Below are positions 1 through 8,443 of a stretch of DNA of 32,177 bases, piece after piece. The notes below the pieces were generated by a model. The model saw only the letters and a program-made list of their open reading frames with translations, ran no database searches and was not told the origin of the DNA. The DNA lies in NCBI RefSeq assembly GCF_002265265.1, contig NZ_NOIF01000040.1, positions 1 to 32,177 on the forward strand, given 5' to 3'. The stretch is from Photobacterium sanguinicancri (GTDB taxonomy: Bacteria; Pseudomonadota; Gammaproteobacteria; Enterobacterales; Vibrionaceae). Position numbers and translations under genes: made by a program. Every line of letters starts with the position of its first letter. Position 1 is the first letter of the stretch.

Positions 1-67
1 TGTTACACCATATTTGCGCGCATTAAAATTCACATAAATATGCACCTTTTTAATATTTAGTCCGATA

Positions 68-1324
68 TTAGAACGCTATTCCGGTTTTACTGACATTTTG
101 AAGATGTAAAATTACATCATCAGAAGTGACTGTCGGATCGTTAAAAAATCGGAATAACTCATTAAGAGCCGCTTTTTGAATGAGTGGACTCACCGCCATC
201 GAATCAACAATACTCGGCATAACATTACCCGTCTGGATCGCTTGCTGAAGATCTTGTTGTGACTTGACTGCACATTGGTTATAGCCTGTTAACTCGATGT
301 CTTTTCGTGTGGGAATTGAGCCTTTTTTAAGATTAAAGTCATGTAGAAACTGCTTGCTTGATAATATACCCGCAACCTTCAACGCTTCAGTTTCAGAAAG
401 CTGCGCACTATTAAAGAAGGCAAAGCTGTCAATGTTATAAAGAAAGCTCGCAGTCTTGGATGGCGTTGGATAACAAGAAATAGAATCAGGGAACTCCCCT
501 GTTGTTGACATTAACTCACCGGCTACCCAATCACCTGAAATCTGGAACACGCTGTCACCGCGTAGCAATGACTGCGATGCTTGATCCCAGCGTTGCTCTA
601 TTAGCTTATCTCCAATAATATTGCTGATCTGACGAAACTTGCTAAGTGCCTCATAGGTTGATGGGCTACTTAGCGCGTCAGCATCGAGTTCAATAAACGC
701 TTTTTGATAAAACGCCTGTCCACCGATACTAAAGGCTATGTTTTCAAATAACTGCCCTACCTGCCAAGGTTCGTTCCCTATGGCTAGTGGCATGACTCCT
801 TTTTGTTTCAGTGCGTTAAATACCGTAATCAATTGTTCCCATGTTTGTGGCACTGTTTGTTGATATTCAGCGAGCTTATTGTGGTTAACCCACATCCAGT
901 TTAAACGGTGAACGGTGACAGGTATCGCGTAATAGTCACCGTTGTATTGCTGAATAGAGCGAACAAATGGATATAAAGTCTCTTCCCACTGCTGATCTTT
1001 AGCCAGTGAAGTCAGCGGATGTAAAAAACCTAAGGTTGCCCATGCTTTGATCGCAGGGCCTTCTATCTGTGCTAACTCAGGTGGATTGCCAGCAATAGCA
1101 CGGGCTTGGAGAATTGATTTTGCTGGCGTACCTCCACCTCCACGTACTGGCACATCTACAACTTTAATCTGGTGCTTTGCTAACTCGGTTTTCACCAAAT
1201 TTGCCGATTGCACTTCCCCTGTAGATGTCCACCAATGTAAAAAATGCAGCTCTTGTTGGCCTTGTGCAGATGCAGCTAATAATGAACTAGAACACAAGCC
1301 TGCGAGTAATATCAGCTTCTTCAT
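68..1324 (-). CDS. Periplasmic sugar-binding protein, GtsA/glucose-type (family 1), linked to a two-component system
   Basis: A 418-residue extracellular solute-binding protein. Residues 1-20 form a signal peptide (MKKLILLAGLCSSSLLAASA). The mature N-terminus carries HWWTSTGE, then a VPVRGGGG stretch, then QARAIAGNPPE, and later NWMWVN and SGDWVAGE. From memory this pattern is characteristic of the Pseudomonas glucose/mannose-binding protein GtsA (GltB), so glucose or a related hexose is the likely ligand. The ATG at 1324 was chosen because it starts the signal peptide; the frame is open 13 codons further upstream, into the kinase gene. The ATG overlaps the kinase stop as ATGA, so translation is coupled to the kinase. 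No permease or ATPase gene follows inside the window, only 67 bases downstream with no clear terminator. The protein is therefore more likely a sensory partner of the kinase than a transporter subunit, although transport genes just left of the window cannot be excluded. Confidence 0.85.
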   Translation of the reverse strand: MKKLILLAGLCSSSLLAASAQGQQELHFLHWWTSTGEVQSANLVKTELAKHQIKVVDVPVRGGGGTPAKSILQARAIAGNPPELAQIEGPAIKAWATLGFLHPLTSLAKDQQWEETLYPFVRSIQQYNGDYYAIPVTVHRLNWMWVNHNKLAEYQQTVPQTWEQLITVFNALKQKGVMPLAIGNEPWQVGQLFENIAFSIGGQAFYQKAFIELDADALSSPSTYEALSKFRQISNIIGDKLIEQRWDQASQSLLRGDSVFQISGDWVAGELMSTTGEFPDSISCYPTPSKTASFLYNIDSFAFFNSAQLSETEALKVAGILSSKQFLHDFNLKKGSIPTRKDIELTGYNQCAVKSQQDLQQAIQTGNVMPSIVDSMAVSPLIQKAALNELFRFFNDPTVTSDDVILHLQNVSKTGIAF

Positions 1325-2760
1325 ATTTTTCTCGGTAATGCTATTTGCACTTCTAAGCCACATTCATGGTGATTACGAATACGTAAATCACCGCCCTGTG
1401 AACGCGCAATACTTCTTGAAATTGTTAGTCCTAACCCCGACCCTGCCTGATCTTTACGACCAGCACGATAGTATGGCTCAAATGCTTTTTCTATTTGCTG
1501 CTGCGTTAAGCCATCACCATAATCACGAATAACAATCAGCACACTTTCTGGTGTTGATTCTGTATCAATATCAACGACTACGTGATCACCGTAACGCACC
1601 CCATTATCTATAATGTTTGTAATGCAGCGTTTAAGCGTAACTGGCTTAACAAGGTAATGAACTGATGACTGTGCTTGTATCTCCACTTGTACAATTTCGT
1701 GGTTATAGTCTTCAGCGCAGTCAAGCAACAACTGCTTAAGATCGACCTCTATTGGCATCTCGTGTGTATCAGTGTCTTTCATGCAACGTAATGCGCCATG
1801 TAACATGGTGTCCATTTCATTGAGTAACTTTTCGAAACGCAGTTTGGCATTCTCATCATCAAGCATTTCTGTTCTGAATTTCAAACACGCGAGTGGTGTT
1901 TTTAAATCATGTGAAATCGCACTGAATAACATGTCGCGATCGGCCATGTACGCTTGAATTCGACGGTTCATTTTATTAAAAGCATGAATTGCAGCTTGCG
2001 TTTCATTACTACCTTCTTCTTTTAGCTCGGTAATGTGAAATGTTGACCCCATTAAGGTTGCTGATTTTGCGAGAGCTTTTATTGGTCGAAACTCTCGTTG
2101 TAGCAGCAATGTGGTACAAATCATCAGCAATACTGTCGTGATTGCTAAGAAAAGCAACTGGCGATGGTCAATGAACTGGGTTGTTAGTGCAGAAAAAGAA
2201 AGGGGGATCACTGACGCGATATAAAACCACTCTCCTTTTGCCATTTCGATTTGAACAACAACGATGGGTAAATCCAGCTCACTTAATGACAATCCATACT
2301 TACTCCAAATAACAGGCAGCTCAGTGAGCTTTACGCCACTATTAAATAATTTGATGTCTTCTCGTCGAGTGATCGATACCTGAATGTTAGAATGATGCGG
2401 TAACGTTTCTTTTAAGGCTACTTCAGTGAAATCACTGAGCCAAGGTGCAAACGTTAATGAGTCTAAGTTTTCAATATCTAGCAAGGTGTTATTGATGGAA
2501 ATAAAGAATCGAGTCCCACCGGCTTCTCTGAGTTGATTTAGAATTAAGTGTCGATAATTAATGGGTAAAGATTGAAAGTAAGAAAAAGTATCAGTAATAG
2601 AGCTTGATAAACTGGTTAACGTATCCTTCGCGGTTTCTTCTTTATCTAATTTGCTGGCATAGAACCAAATAGCCCCTGCAACTAATTCTGCTACCGTAAT
2701 AATAACCAGCAATGCGACACTAAATCGAAAGGTAATCGACTTAAAATAAGATGATTTCAT
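1321..2760 (-). CDS. Membrane sensor histidine kinase
   Basis: Numbered from the ATG at 2760 the protein has 479 residues. TM1 is at about 10-35. A periplasmic sensor region of roughly 165 residues follows, then TM2 at about 202-221 and a HAMP linker. The dimerisation box is SAISHDLKTPL, with the phospho-accepting His at about 284. A HATPase domain carries the N box NIIDNGVRYG, the G1 box DYGDGL and the G2 box GSGLGL. The periplasmic domain matches no PAS or 4HB pattern I recognise. In Pseudomonas the related GtrS/GltR system sits beside the glucose-binding protein gene, and the same arrangement here suggests sugar sensing. The frame is also open from a TTG at 2781 (+7 residues). Neither start has a strong ribosome binding site. 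The gene lies just downstream of the response regulator and its stop overlaps the binding-protein start by 4 bases. Confidence 0.9.
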   Translation of the reverse strand: MKSSYFKSITFRFSVALLVIITVAELVAGAIWFYASKLDKEETAKDTLTSLSSSITDTFSYFQSLPINYRHLILNQLREAGGTRFFISINNTLLDIENLDSLTFAPWLSDFTEVALKETLPHHSNIQVSITRREDIKLFNSGVKLTELPVIWSKYGLSLSELDLPIVVVQIEMAKGEWFYIASVIPLSFSALTTQFIDHRQLLFLAITTVLLMICTTLLLQREFRPIKALAKSATLMGSTFHITELKEEGSNETQAAIHAFNKMNRRIQAYMADRDMLFSAISHDLKTPLACLKFRTEMLDDENAKLRFEKLLNEMDTMLHGALRCMKDTDTHEMPIEVDLKQLLLDCAEDYNHEIVQVEIQAQSSVHYLVKPVTLKRCITNIIDNGVRYGDHVVVDIDTESTPESVLIVIRDYGDGLTQQQIEKAFEPYYRAGRKDQAGSGLGLTISRSIARSQGGDLRIRNHHECGLEVQIALPRKI

Positions 2761-2786
2761 TTTAAATTGTCTTATTTTCAATCAAA

Positions 2787-3491
2787 TTAAACATCCTGAA
2801 TATCGTCAACGGCAAACATATAACCTTTGTTACGTATGCTGACAATAATCGAACGTTCAATATCGTGAAGGTGTTTACGAAGGCGGCTCATTTGCACATC
2901 GATACCGCGCTCAAAAGGATCGGCATCTCGCCCCCACAAACACTGGGCAATATCATCACGGCTCAATAACTTATTGGGGTTTTGTAACATCATCAGCAAT
3001 AAAGAGTAATCGGAGCCTGATAATTTGATGCTATCGCCAGCGATATGATTAAGCTGACGTTTTACTGTGTCAAAAGACCAATCAAGAAAGCGTATTTTAC
3101 GATTAAGGGGAATATCAGAGGTAAATTGAGTACGGCGTAGCAAAGCTTTAATTCTAGCTAGTAGCTCGCGAGGACTGAATGTTTTGGTTATGTAGTCATC
3201 TGCGCCAATCTCTAGCCCTGCAATCCGATCGATTTCATCTGTTACTGCGGTCAGCATAATTATAGGCACATGAGACGTTAGCCTAATTTTACCACATAGA
3301 GTGAGGCCATCATCCCCTGGCAACATAATATCTAAAATGATGAGGTTCATTTCATGTTGATTTAACTGTTTCCACATTTCATCACCGTCCTCAGCGACAA
3401 ATACACAGAAACCAGCACGAGTAAGATATTCGCTTAAAGCATCTCTAATTTCTTCATTGTCATCGACAACTAATATTGATTTGCTTTCCAT
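2787..3491 (-). CDS. OmpR/PhoB-family response regulator
   Basis: A 234-residue transcription factor. The receiver domain (about 1-120) has the acidic pair D10/D11, phospho-acceptor D54 in LDIMLPGDDG, switch residue T81 and K103. The C-terminal winged helix (about 130-230) ends in the usual VSIRNKGYMF hairpin. The residue after the invariant lysine is Thr (ITKTFSP) instead of the normal cis-proline of the KPF motif, which is uncommon and could alter the phosphorylation-dependent switch. It is the first gene of the leftward trio with the kinase and the sugar-binding protein. It is divergent from ptsG with 180 bases between the starts, so ptsG and its own operon are the obvious candidate targets. 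It resembles GltR of Pseudomonas in context; the target assignment is inference. Confidence 0.92.
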   Translation of the reverse strand: MESKSILVVDDNEEIRDALSEYLTRAGFCVFVAEDGDEMWKQLNQHEMNLIILDIMLPGDDGLTLCGKIRLTSHVPIIMLTAVTDEIDRIAGLEIGADDYITKTFSPRELLARIKALLRRTQFTSDIPLNRKIRFLDWSFDTVKRQLNHIAGDSIKLSGSDYSLLLMMLQNPNKLLSRDDIAQCLWGRDADPFERGIDVQMSRLRKHLHDIERSIIVSIRNKGYMFAVDDIQDV

Positions 3492-3525
3492 TTACTTTCA
3501 CGACCTCTCACTTTTATATAGAAAC

Positions 3526-3531
3526 ATTATA
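3526..3531 (-). promoter_or_regulatory. Candidate -10 element of the response-regulator operon
   Basis: Read leftward the sequence is a perfect TATAAT placed 35 bases upstream of the regulator ATG. No hexamer resembling TTGACA lies 15-19 bases upstream of it. A perfect -10 without a -35 is typical of an activator-dependent promoter, which would fit autoregulation by the encoded regulator. This is prediction only. Confidence 0.4.
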
Positions 3532-3571
3532 TCGACTGCACTTATTGATAGCGAGATATACGCAGCACTGA

Positions 3572-3593
3572 TTTGTAAGCGTTCTATTACAAA
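3572..3593. promoter_or_regulatory. Inverted repeat overlapping the ptsG -35, candidate operator
   Basis: Perfect 7-base arms TTTGTAA and TTACAAA are separated by 8 bases. The site covers the predicted -35 of ptsG and lies between ptsG and the divergent two-component operon. It is not a CRP site, whose arms are TGTGA and TCACA with 6 bases between. Its spacing equals that of a TyrR box (TGTAAA-N6-TTTACA) with two mismatches, but nothing nearby suggests aromatic amino acid control. The binding protein is unknown. Confidence 0.45.
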
Positions 3594-3601
3594 CCGATAA
3601 T
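3573..3601 (+). promoter_or_regulatory. Candidate sigma-70 promoter of ptsG
   Basis: TTGTAA at 3573-3578 and GATAAT at 3596-3601 are separated by exactly 17 bases. This predicts a transcript starting near 3608 with a leader of about 64 bases. The -35 matches the consensus at four of six positions and the -10 at five of six. The -35 and half the spacer lie inside the inverted repeat at 3572-3593. Confidence 0.5.
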
Positions 3602-3671
3602 GATATTTAACCTTCGCTCGAAAATATTTCGTTAATGTAGGTGCTGAATTAAACATATAAGGAATGTACCT

Positions 3672-5111
3672 ATGTTCAGCGCTATTTTTGGTCTGTTACA
3701 ACGGATTGGTCGGTCACTGATGTTACCTGTGGCCGTATTACCTATTGCGGGTTTATTGCTTGGTATAGGCTCTGCAAATTTCACTTGGTTGCCTGATTTA
3801 GTGTCAGAAATTATGGCCATGTCTGGTGATGCTGTATTCAGTAATTTGGCGCTAATTTTCGCGATTGGTGTAGCATTAGGATTAAGCGATAATGACGGTG
3901 TCGCCGCTTTGGCCGCAACCGTTGGTTTTGCTATATTGACGGCGACCATGGGCGTCATGGCGAAGCTTCACGGTATCGAAACTGCAATGGTCATTGGTAT
4001 TCCAACCATTAACACAGGAGTATTTGGCGGTATCGCGATTGGGGCAATCGCATCTGTTATGTATAAACGTTTCTACAATATTCGGTTACCTGAATACTTA
4101 GGTTTCTTTGCGGGAAAACGTTTCGTACCGATAGTAACCGGGCTCAGCGCTATTGGCCTTGGTATTGTCATGAGCTACGTGTGGCCCCCAGTTGGTAATT
4201 TAATTAACGCATTTTCGCATTGGGCAGCCTACCAAAGCCCGACTCTTGCGTTTGGTATCTATGGCTTTGTTGAACGTTCTCTTATCCCATTTGGTCTTCA
4301 CCACATTTGGAACGTCCCTTTCTTCTTTGAAGTTGGTGAATATGTAAACCCAGAAACTGGCGCCGTGATAAAAGGTGAAATCCAGCGCTACTTAGCAGGC
4401 GACCCAACAGCAGGAAACCTAGCGGGTGGCTATATGTATTCAATGTGGGCACTACCCGCTATTGGTTTGGCTATTTACAAATCAGCACGCAAAGAAAAAC
4501 GTGCCTTGGTCGGTGGCATCATGGCATCCGCAGCACTGACTTCTTGGCTAACAGGTATCACAGAGCCTATGGAGTTCTCATTCCTGTTTGTTGCACCAGT
4601 TCTCTACGTGATCCATTGTATTTTCACAGGGTTAGGTTTCGCCCTTGTCAGTGCACTTGATATTCATCACAGCGTCACGTTTGCACATGGTGCTATCGAC
4701 TTCCTACTCTATCTTCCACTGTCTAAAAATGCATGGCTATTTATTGTGATTGGGCCACTATGGGCCTTAATGTACTACACCGTTTTTAGCATCTTAATAA
4801 GAAAACTGAACCTAATGACGCCCGGGCGTGAAAGTGATAACACAGATATCAGCCAAGTTGCTAAAATAGGTACTGAACTGGCGGAGCAGTTAATTGAATC
4901 GTTAGGCGGCAAGGCAAACATCAAAAATGTCGATGCTTGCATTACGCGTTTACGCGTCACACTACATGACATTAAAAAAGCGGATATTGCTAATATTAAA
5001 AAGCTGGGGGCGCGTGAAGTATTAGTGATTGGTGATAACTTACAAGCCATCTTTGGTACGCAATCAGATAATATCAAAACAGAAATAAATGAGGTTTTAC
5101 TAGCAAGCTAA
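3672..5111 (+). CDS. ptsG: PTS glucose transporter, EIICB component
   Basis: A 479-residue membrane permease-kinase that imports and phosphorylates glucose; E. coli PtsG has 477 residues. The N-terminal EIIC domain (about 1-385) starts with the typical amphipathic LLQRIGRSLMLPVAVLPIAG, has many hydrophobic segments, and contains the substrate-site motif GITEPMEF near residue 297. A linker leads to the EIIB domain (about 395-479), whose phosphorylated Cys is C423 in DACITRLRVTL. There is no EIIA domain, so it would depend on a separate EIIA-Glc (Crr). The ATG at 3672 is preceded by AAGGA at a suitable distance. It stands alone on the plus strand, divergent from the kinase/regulator/sugar-binding trio, which probably controls it. 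A close N-acetylglucosamine-type EIICB is a less likely alternative. Confidence 0.92.
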   Translation: MFSAIFGLLQRIGRSLMLPVAVLPIAGLLLGIGSANFTWLPDLVSEIMAMSGDAVFSNLALIFAIGVALGLSDNDGVAALAATVGFAILTATMGVMAKLHGIETAMVIGIPTINTGVFGGIAIGAIASVMYKRFYNIRLPEYLGFFAGKRFVPIVTGLSAIGLGIVMSYVWPPVGNLINAFSHWAAYQSPTLAFGIYGFVERSLIPFGLHHIWNVPFFFEVGEYVNPETGAVIKGEIQRYLAGDPTAGNLAGGYMYSMWALPAIGLAIYKSARKEKRALVGGIMASAALTSWLTGITEPMEFSFLFVAPVLYVIHCIFTGLGFALVSALDIHHSVTFAHGAIDFLLYLPLSKNAWLFIVIGPLWALMYYTVFSILIRKLNLMTPGRESDNTDISQVAKIGTELAEQLIESLGGKANIKNVDACITRLRVTLHDIKKADIANIKKLGAREVLVIGDNLQAIFGTQSDNIKTEINEVLLAS

Positions 5112-5191
5112 CACCGTTAATTAGCTAAACAGATAATATGCGCAGGAAAAACACTTAGAACTACGCATAGATTACAGTTAGCTAAAAACTA

Positions 5192-5214
5192 AAAGGGCTT
5201 TCAATGAAAGCCCT
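5192..5214. terminator. Bidirectional terminator between ptsG and the DUF2987-type gene
   Basis: An 11-base perfect stem (AAAGGGCTTTC / GAAAGCCCTTT) with a 3-base loop. Read leftward it runs into a T-rich stretch, so it best fits as the end of the leftward gene that stops at 5227. Rightward the T tract is short. Confidence 0.8.
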
Positions 5215-5226
5215 TTGTGTATGCGC

Positions 5227-5904
5227 TTATTGTGCAGGAAGCCAAGGCGTGATTTTTGTAGGAACAGTAGGTAACGTTAGCTGTTCATTATCTTGTAGTT
5301 GACTCAGTTGAAGGACTAACTTGTTATCTTTGATGGTATAGGCATTGTCTTTATTGGTCACAATGCGTTTATTGGTAACATCAGCAAAGTGAACAACAAC
5401 CCCTTCCACACTTGGCATGAACCAAGACGAGAACATGCCACCGAGATCCGACATCATGTTATTCATTTGTGGTACTAACTTTGCTATATCATCTTTACCA
5501 ATAGTTTGATCAAACTGAGTATTGGCAATGACTTGCATCGACATATCGCATGTAATGCCATCATCAATCACAAACGTCACATCAGGATTTGCCTGACGAA
5601 GGTTTTTATCTACAGGAACAACAAGTTCATTACTGGCTGGGATCACCAATTCTTCATAGTGTTCTTCTTTTTGCATCCAGCCTTTTTTAACGTCACAGAC
5701 ATTGCCTGTCGCTTGATTGACCAAGTACAAAGCGATACGAACGTCGTCGTGACCTTCTTTGATATTTTGTTTAAGCTTGCCGTGTAATGCACTGTAGCGT
5801 AATTCTATATTTTGCGCAGTTGCGGCTTGAGAAATGAATAGCGTTGATGCGCACATGCCCGCTAATAGCCAATGGCTTACCTTCATCCTTTTACTTGGCT
5901 CCAT
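5227..5904 (-). CDS. Periplasmic DUF2987-type protein
   Basis: A secreted protein of about 225 residues with no known function. The signal peptide is KVSHWLLAGMCASTLFISQAATA. The mature part begins with LRYSALHGKLKQN, contains two cysteines (VCDVKKG and ITCDMSM) that could form a disulfide, and ends with a proline-rich KITPWLPAQ. From memory this matches the DUF2987 family of Vibrionaceae and Shewanella. The frame is open from a GTG at 5931. ATG codons at 5904 and 5886 both give plausible secretion signals and none has a decisive ribosome binding site; 5904 is a compromise. It is a single gene, convergent with ptsG and ending at a shared terminator. Confidence 0.65.
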   Translation of the reverse strand: MEPSKRMKVSHWLLAGMCASTLFISQAATAQNIELRYSALHGKLKQNIKEGHDDVRIALYLVNQATGNVCDVKKGWMQKEEHYEELVIPASNELVVPVDKNLRQANPDVTFVIDDGITCDMSMQVIANTQFDQTIGKDDIAKLVPQMNNMMSDLGGMFSSWFMPSVEGVVVHFADVTNKRIVTNKDNAYTIKDNKLVLQLSQLQDNEQLTLPTVPTKITPWLPAQ

Positions 5905-6090
5905 AATATAATTCAGCTCACACAATACCACTCTTACAACGGGTTACTGCGTTTTCCACATAAAAGCGTGATTAGTACCGTGTTATATCCCTTGGATTCA
6001 GAGACTAAGCCCGCTGTTATCGTGCGTAACAGCTCTCAATAACATATACAATCAGCCTCTGCCCAAGACAGACAACACTAGATATAAAAA

Positions 6091-6115
6091 AAGCCTCATT
6101 AATATAATGAGGCTT
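6091..6115 (-). terminator. Intrinsic terminator of the membrane-protein gene
   Basis: An 11-base perfect stem (AAGCCTCATTA / TAATGAGGCTT) with a 3-base loop. Read leftward it is followed by seven T residues, a classical intrinsic terminator 20 bases after the stop at 6136. Confidence 0.9.
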
Positions 6116-6135
6116 CTAATTTATTTGGGGTGTCT

Positions 6136-6954
6136 TTAAGCGTTAAACACATCACCTTTCGTACTTGGTGGCGTGGATTCGTCATCGTTGGCGTCATCTT
6201 TTTTCGCCACTGATGTTACTTGCAAAGTGATACCAAACAAGTTGCGATAAATAATCCCTTTCACATTAAAGAAGAAAGGAATCGTCCATAATAAGCCAAG
6301 GCCAGCTGTCGCGAATGAAATCATAAACATGATCATCACAACAAGGTAAATCGCAGTAATTGGCATTAACTTACGAACCGTGGCCATCAGTGAATATTGA
6401 ATGGCTTTTAGCGGCGTTGTTCGTTTTTCACATACCAAGATAATCGCCATGCCAAATGCCATCGACATGAATAAACCAATCAACGGGAAAAGCGTACTAC
6501 CAATGCCTTGAATCGACGATGTAAGCAACATTGTAATGATCGAAACCAGCGCGAATGGAAACCCCTTCACTAAATGACTAGGCTTAGATGGCAAACCAAC
6601 CGCATGGTTAAGTGCCATTAAACTCACCCCTACATATAAGGGAGCACTTAGAACATCGGCCCAAAAGTTTGACATATAACCAGCTTGAATGATCTCTGCT
6701 GTCATTTCTTGTCCATTCGTAAATGTATCAAAGAAAACGGCAGGACTACCAAGCTGCACTTGTAGGCCCAGCATTAGCAGAGCAATTTGTGCTAAAAACA
6801 ATCCGATGATTGCGGGTAAAAACGTCAAAAAGTGACGCGCTGTTATTTTCCATGCTTCTTGGAGCACGCTCACTGCTTGTAAATCAGCCTCCCCTTTTAA
6901 GGCTTTGTCTATCGAGCCACCAAGGTGGAAGTTTTTCTTTAATTTATCACTCAT
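6136..6954 (-). CDS. Polytopic inner-membrane protein, unknown function
   Basis: 272 residues. A cytoplasmic N-terminus of about 38 residues precedes five or six hydrophobic segments, at about 42-65, 100-120, 133-152, 153-175, 197-220 and 218-235. A charged C-terminal tail of about 25 residues follows (KKDDANDDESTPPS). I see no catalytic or transport motif. It is divergent from potA with 370 bases between, and I believe the V. cholerae pot locus has a comparable membrane-protein gene on the same side, but a link to polyamine transport is only inferred from position. The ATG at 6954 has only a weak GAAAGA upstream. It is a single gene with its own terminator. Confidence 0.75.
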   Translation of the reverse strand: MSDKLKKNFHLGGSIDKALKGEADLQAVSVLQEAWKITARHFLTFLPAIIGLFLAQIALLMLGLQVQLGSPAVFFDTFTNGQEMTAEIIQAGYMSNFWADVLSAPLYVGVSLMALNHAVGLPSKPSHLVKGFPFALVSIITMLLTSSIQGIGSTLFPLIGLFMSMAFGMAIILVCEKRTTPLKAIQYSLMATVRKLMPITAIYLVVMIMFMISFATAGLGLLWTIPFFFNVKGIIYRNLFGITLQVTSVAKKDDANDDESTPPSTKGDVFNA

Positions 6955-7226
6955 AACAGATCACATCTTTCATCAGGGAGCATTATTGTACGCACCCAAA
7001 GCGCCTAAAGCACCCAAAGGCCATAAAAAGTTGATTAACTACGTTTGTATTGTTCGATTATTCACCGATAATAACAAGGTTGACGGTTTATGTAACCTGT
7101 ATTCATTTGTTGTACAAACTGAGTGATAGATAGTGATAATTAGCCATCTTGAAGGTGTAAATATCTGTTACTTATCAGTCACTTTTAAATGGAAACATTT
7201 TTCTCATAAATTAACGAAAAAAACGC

Positions 7227-7255
7227 TTTAAATTGCTGGACTAGGGGTCTATCAT
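7227..7255 (+). promoter_or_regulatory. Weak candidate promoter of potABC
   Basis: TTTAAA at 7227-7232 and TATCAT at 7250-7255 are 17 bases apart, about 70 bases before the potA start. The -35 is poor. In the predicted leader, CCTAA-ATA-TTAGG (7274-7286) can form a small hairpin before the ribosome binding site. The rest of the 370-base gap (6955-7324) shows no gene that I accept. Confidence 0.3.
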
Positions 7256-7324
7256 GCGCACCCTGAATTTTAGCCTAAATATTAGGGACTTCCCCATAAG
7301 TTCCAAGGTGGAGATAACGTAAAA

Positions 7325-8443
7325 TTGAACGCTGCACACACTTCAAAGAAACCCGTGATTCAACTAAAGAATCTATGTAAGAGTTTCGACGGCAAACAAA
7401 TCATCGCGGACTTAGACCTGAACGTAAACGATGGTGAATTCCTTACCATTCTTGGCCCTTCAGGCTGTGGTAAAACCACGGTACTTCGTTTAATTGCTGG
7501 ATTTGAGAATGCTGACAATGGTCAGATCATTCTTGCTGATAGTGATGTAACCGCGCTTCCAGCCGAACAACGCCATGTAAATACAGTATTCCAAAGTTAT
7601 GCGCTTTTCCCACACATGACAGTGTTTGAAAATGTTGCGTTCGGTTTACGTATGCAAAAAGTGGCCGAGAGCGAGATAGAACCAAGAGTGATGGAAGCAT
7701 TACGTATGGTTCAACTCGACAAGTTTGCACCGCGTAAGCCTCATCAGCTTTCTGGTGGACAACAACAGCGTGTTGCTATCGCCCGTGCAGTCGTGAATAA
7801 ACCTAAAGTACTTTTGCTTGATGAATCTTTATCAGCACTTGATTACAAACTGCGTAAGCAGATGCAAATTGAATTAAAACAACTTCAACGTAAGTTGGGC
7901 ATCACATTCATTTTTGTTACCCATGATCAAGAAGAAGCTCTATCAATGTCGGACCGTATTATCGTTATGCGTGATGGTCACATTGAACAAGATGGTTCAC
8001 CACGTGAAATTTACGAAGAACCGAAAAACTTATTTGTTGCCCGCTTTATTGGTGAAATCAACGTTTTCGATGCCACTGTAATTGAACGTCTTGATGAAAA
8101 ACGCATTCGAGCAAACGTTGAAGGCCGTGATTCACTCGTTCATTGTGAACTTGATGTTCAATCAGGCGACAAAGTAAAAGTACTGCTTCGCCCTGAAGAT
8201 ATTCGTATCGAAGAGCTGAACAACGGTGACAAAGCCAACGGCATTATTGGTTATGTACGTGAGCGTACTTATAAAGGTATGACACTTGATTCTGTGCTTG
8301 AACTTGAATCTGGTAAGTCAGTTATGGTTAGCGAATTCTTCAACGAAGATGATCCTGATGTAGATCACTCACTGGATCAGAAAGTCGCTATTACCTGGGT
8401 TGAAAGCTGGGAAGTGGTGTTGGCTGATGAACAAGAAGCTTAA
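7325..8443 (+). CDS. potA: Spermidine/putrescine ABC transporter ATP-binding protein
   Basis: 372 residues, close to E. coli PotA (378) along the whole length. The Walker A is GPSGCGKTT, the signature LSGGQQQR, the Walker B LLLDES and the switch His is in [13 protein letters not shown]. The C-terminal TOBE-type domain (about 240-372) ends with [17 protein letters not shown] and [12 protein letters not shown], almost identical to PotA. It powers polyamine uptake through PotBC. The only start that keeps the conserved N-terminus is TTG at 7325. GGTGGAG is about 11 bases upstream and no ATG is in frame before the Walker A. It overlaps potB by 17 bases. Confidence 0.97.
   Translation: MNAAHTSKKPVIQLKNLCKSFDGKQIIADLDLNVNDGEFLTILGPSGCGKTTVLRLIAGFENADNGQIILADSDVTALPAEQRHVNTVFQSYALFPHMTVFENVAFGLRMQKVAESEIEPRVMEALRMVQLDKFAPRKPHQLSGGQQQRVAIARAVVNKPKVLLLDESLSALDYKLRKQMQIELKQLQRKLGITFIFVTHDQEEALSMSDRIIVMRDGHIEQDGSPREIYEEPKNLFVARFIGEINVFDATVIERLDEKRIRANVEGRDSLVHCELDVQSGDKVKVLLRPEDIRIEELNNGDKANGIIGYVRERTYKGMTLDSVLELESGKSVMVSEFFNEDDPDVDHSLDQKVAITWVESWEVVLADEQEA

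Noticed and set aside
3572-3593. Reading the ptsG palindrome as a CRP or TyrR site
   Set aside because: CRP needs TGTGA-N6-TCACA. TyrR would have two mismatches and no aromatic amino acid gene is near.
6905-7126. 73-codon rightward open frame before potA
   Set aside because: It overlaps the start of the membrane-protein gene on the other strand, has repetitive KAPKAPKG-type low complexity from AAAGCGCC-like repeats, and no ribosome binding site.
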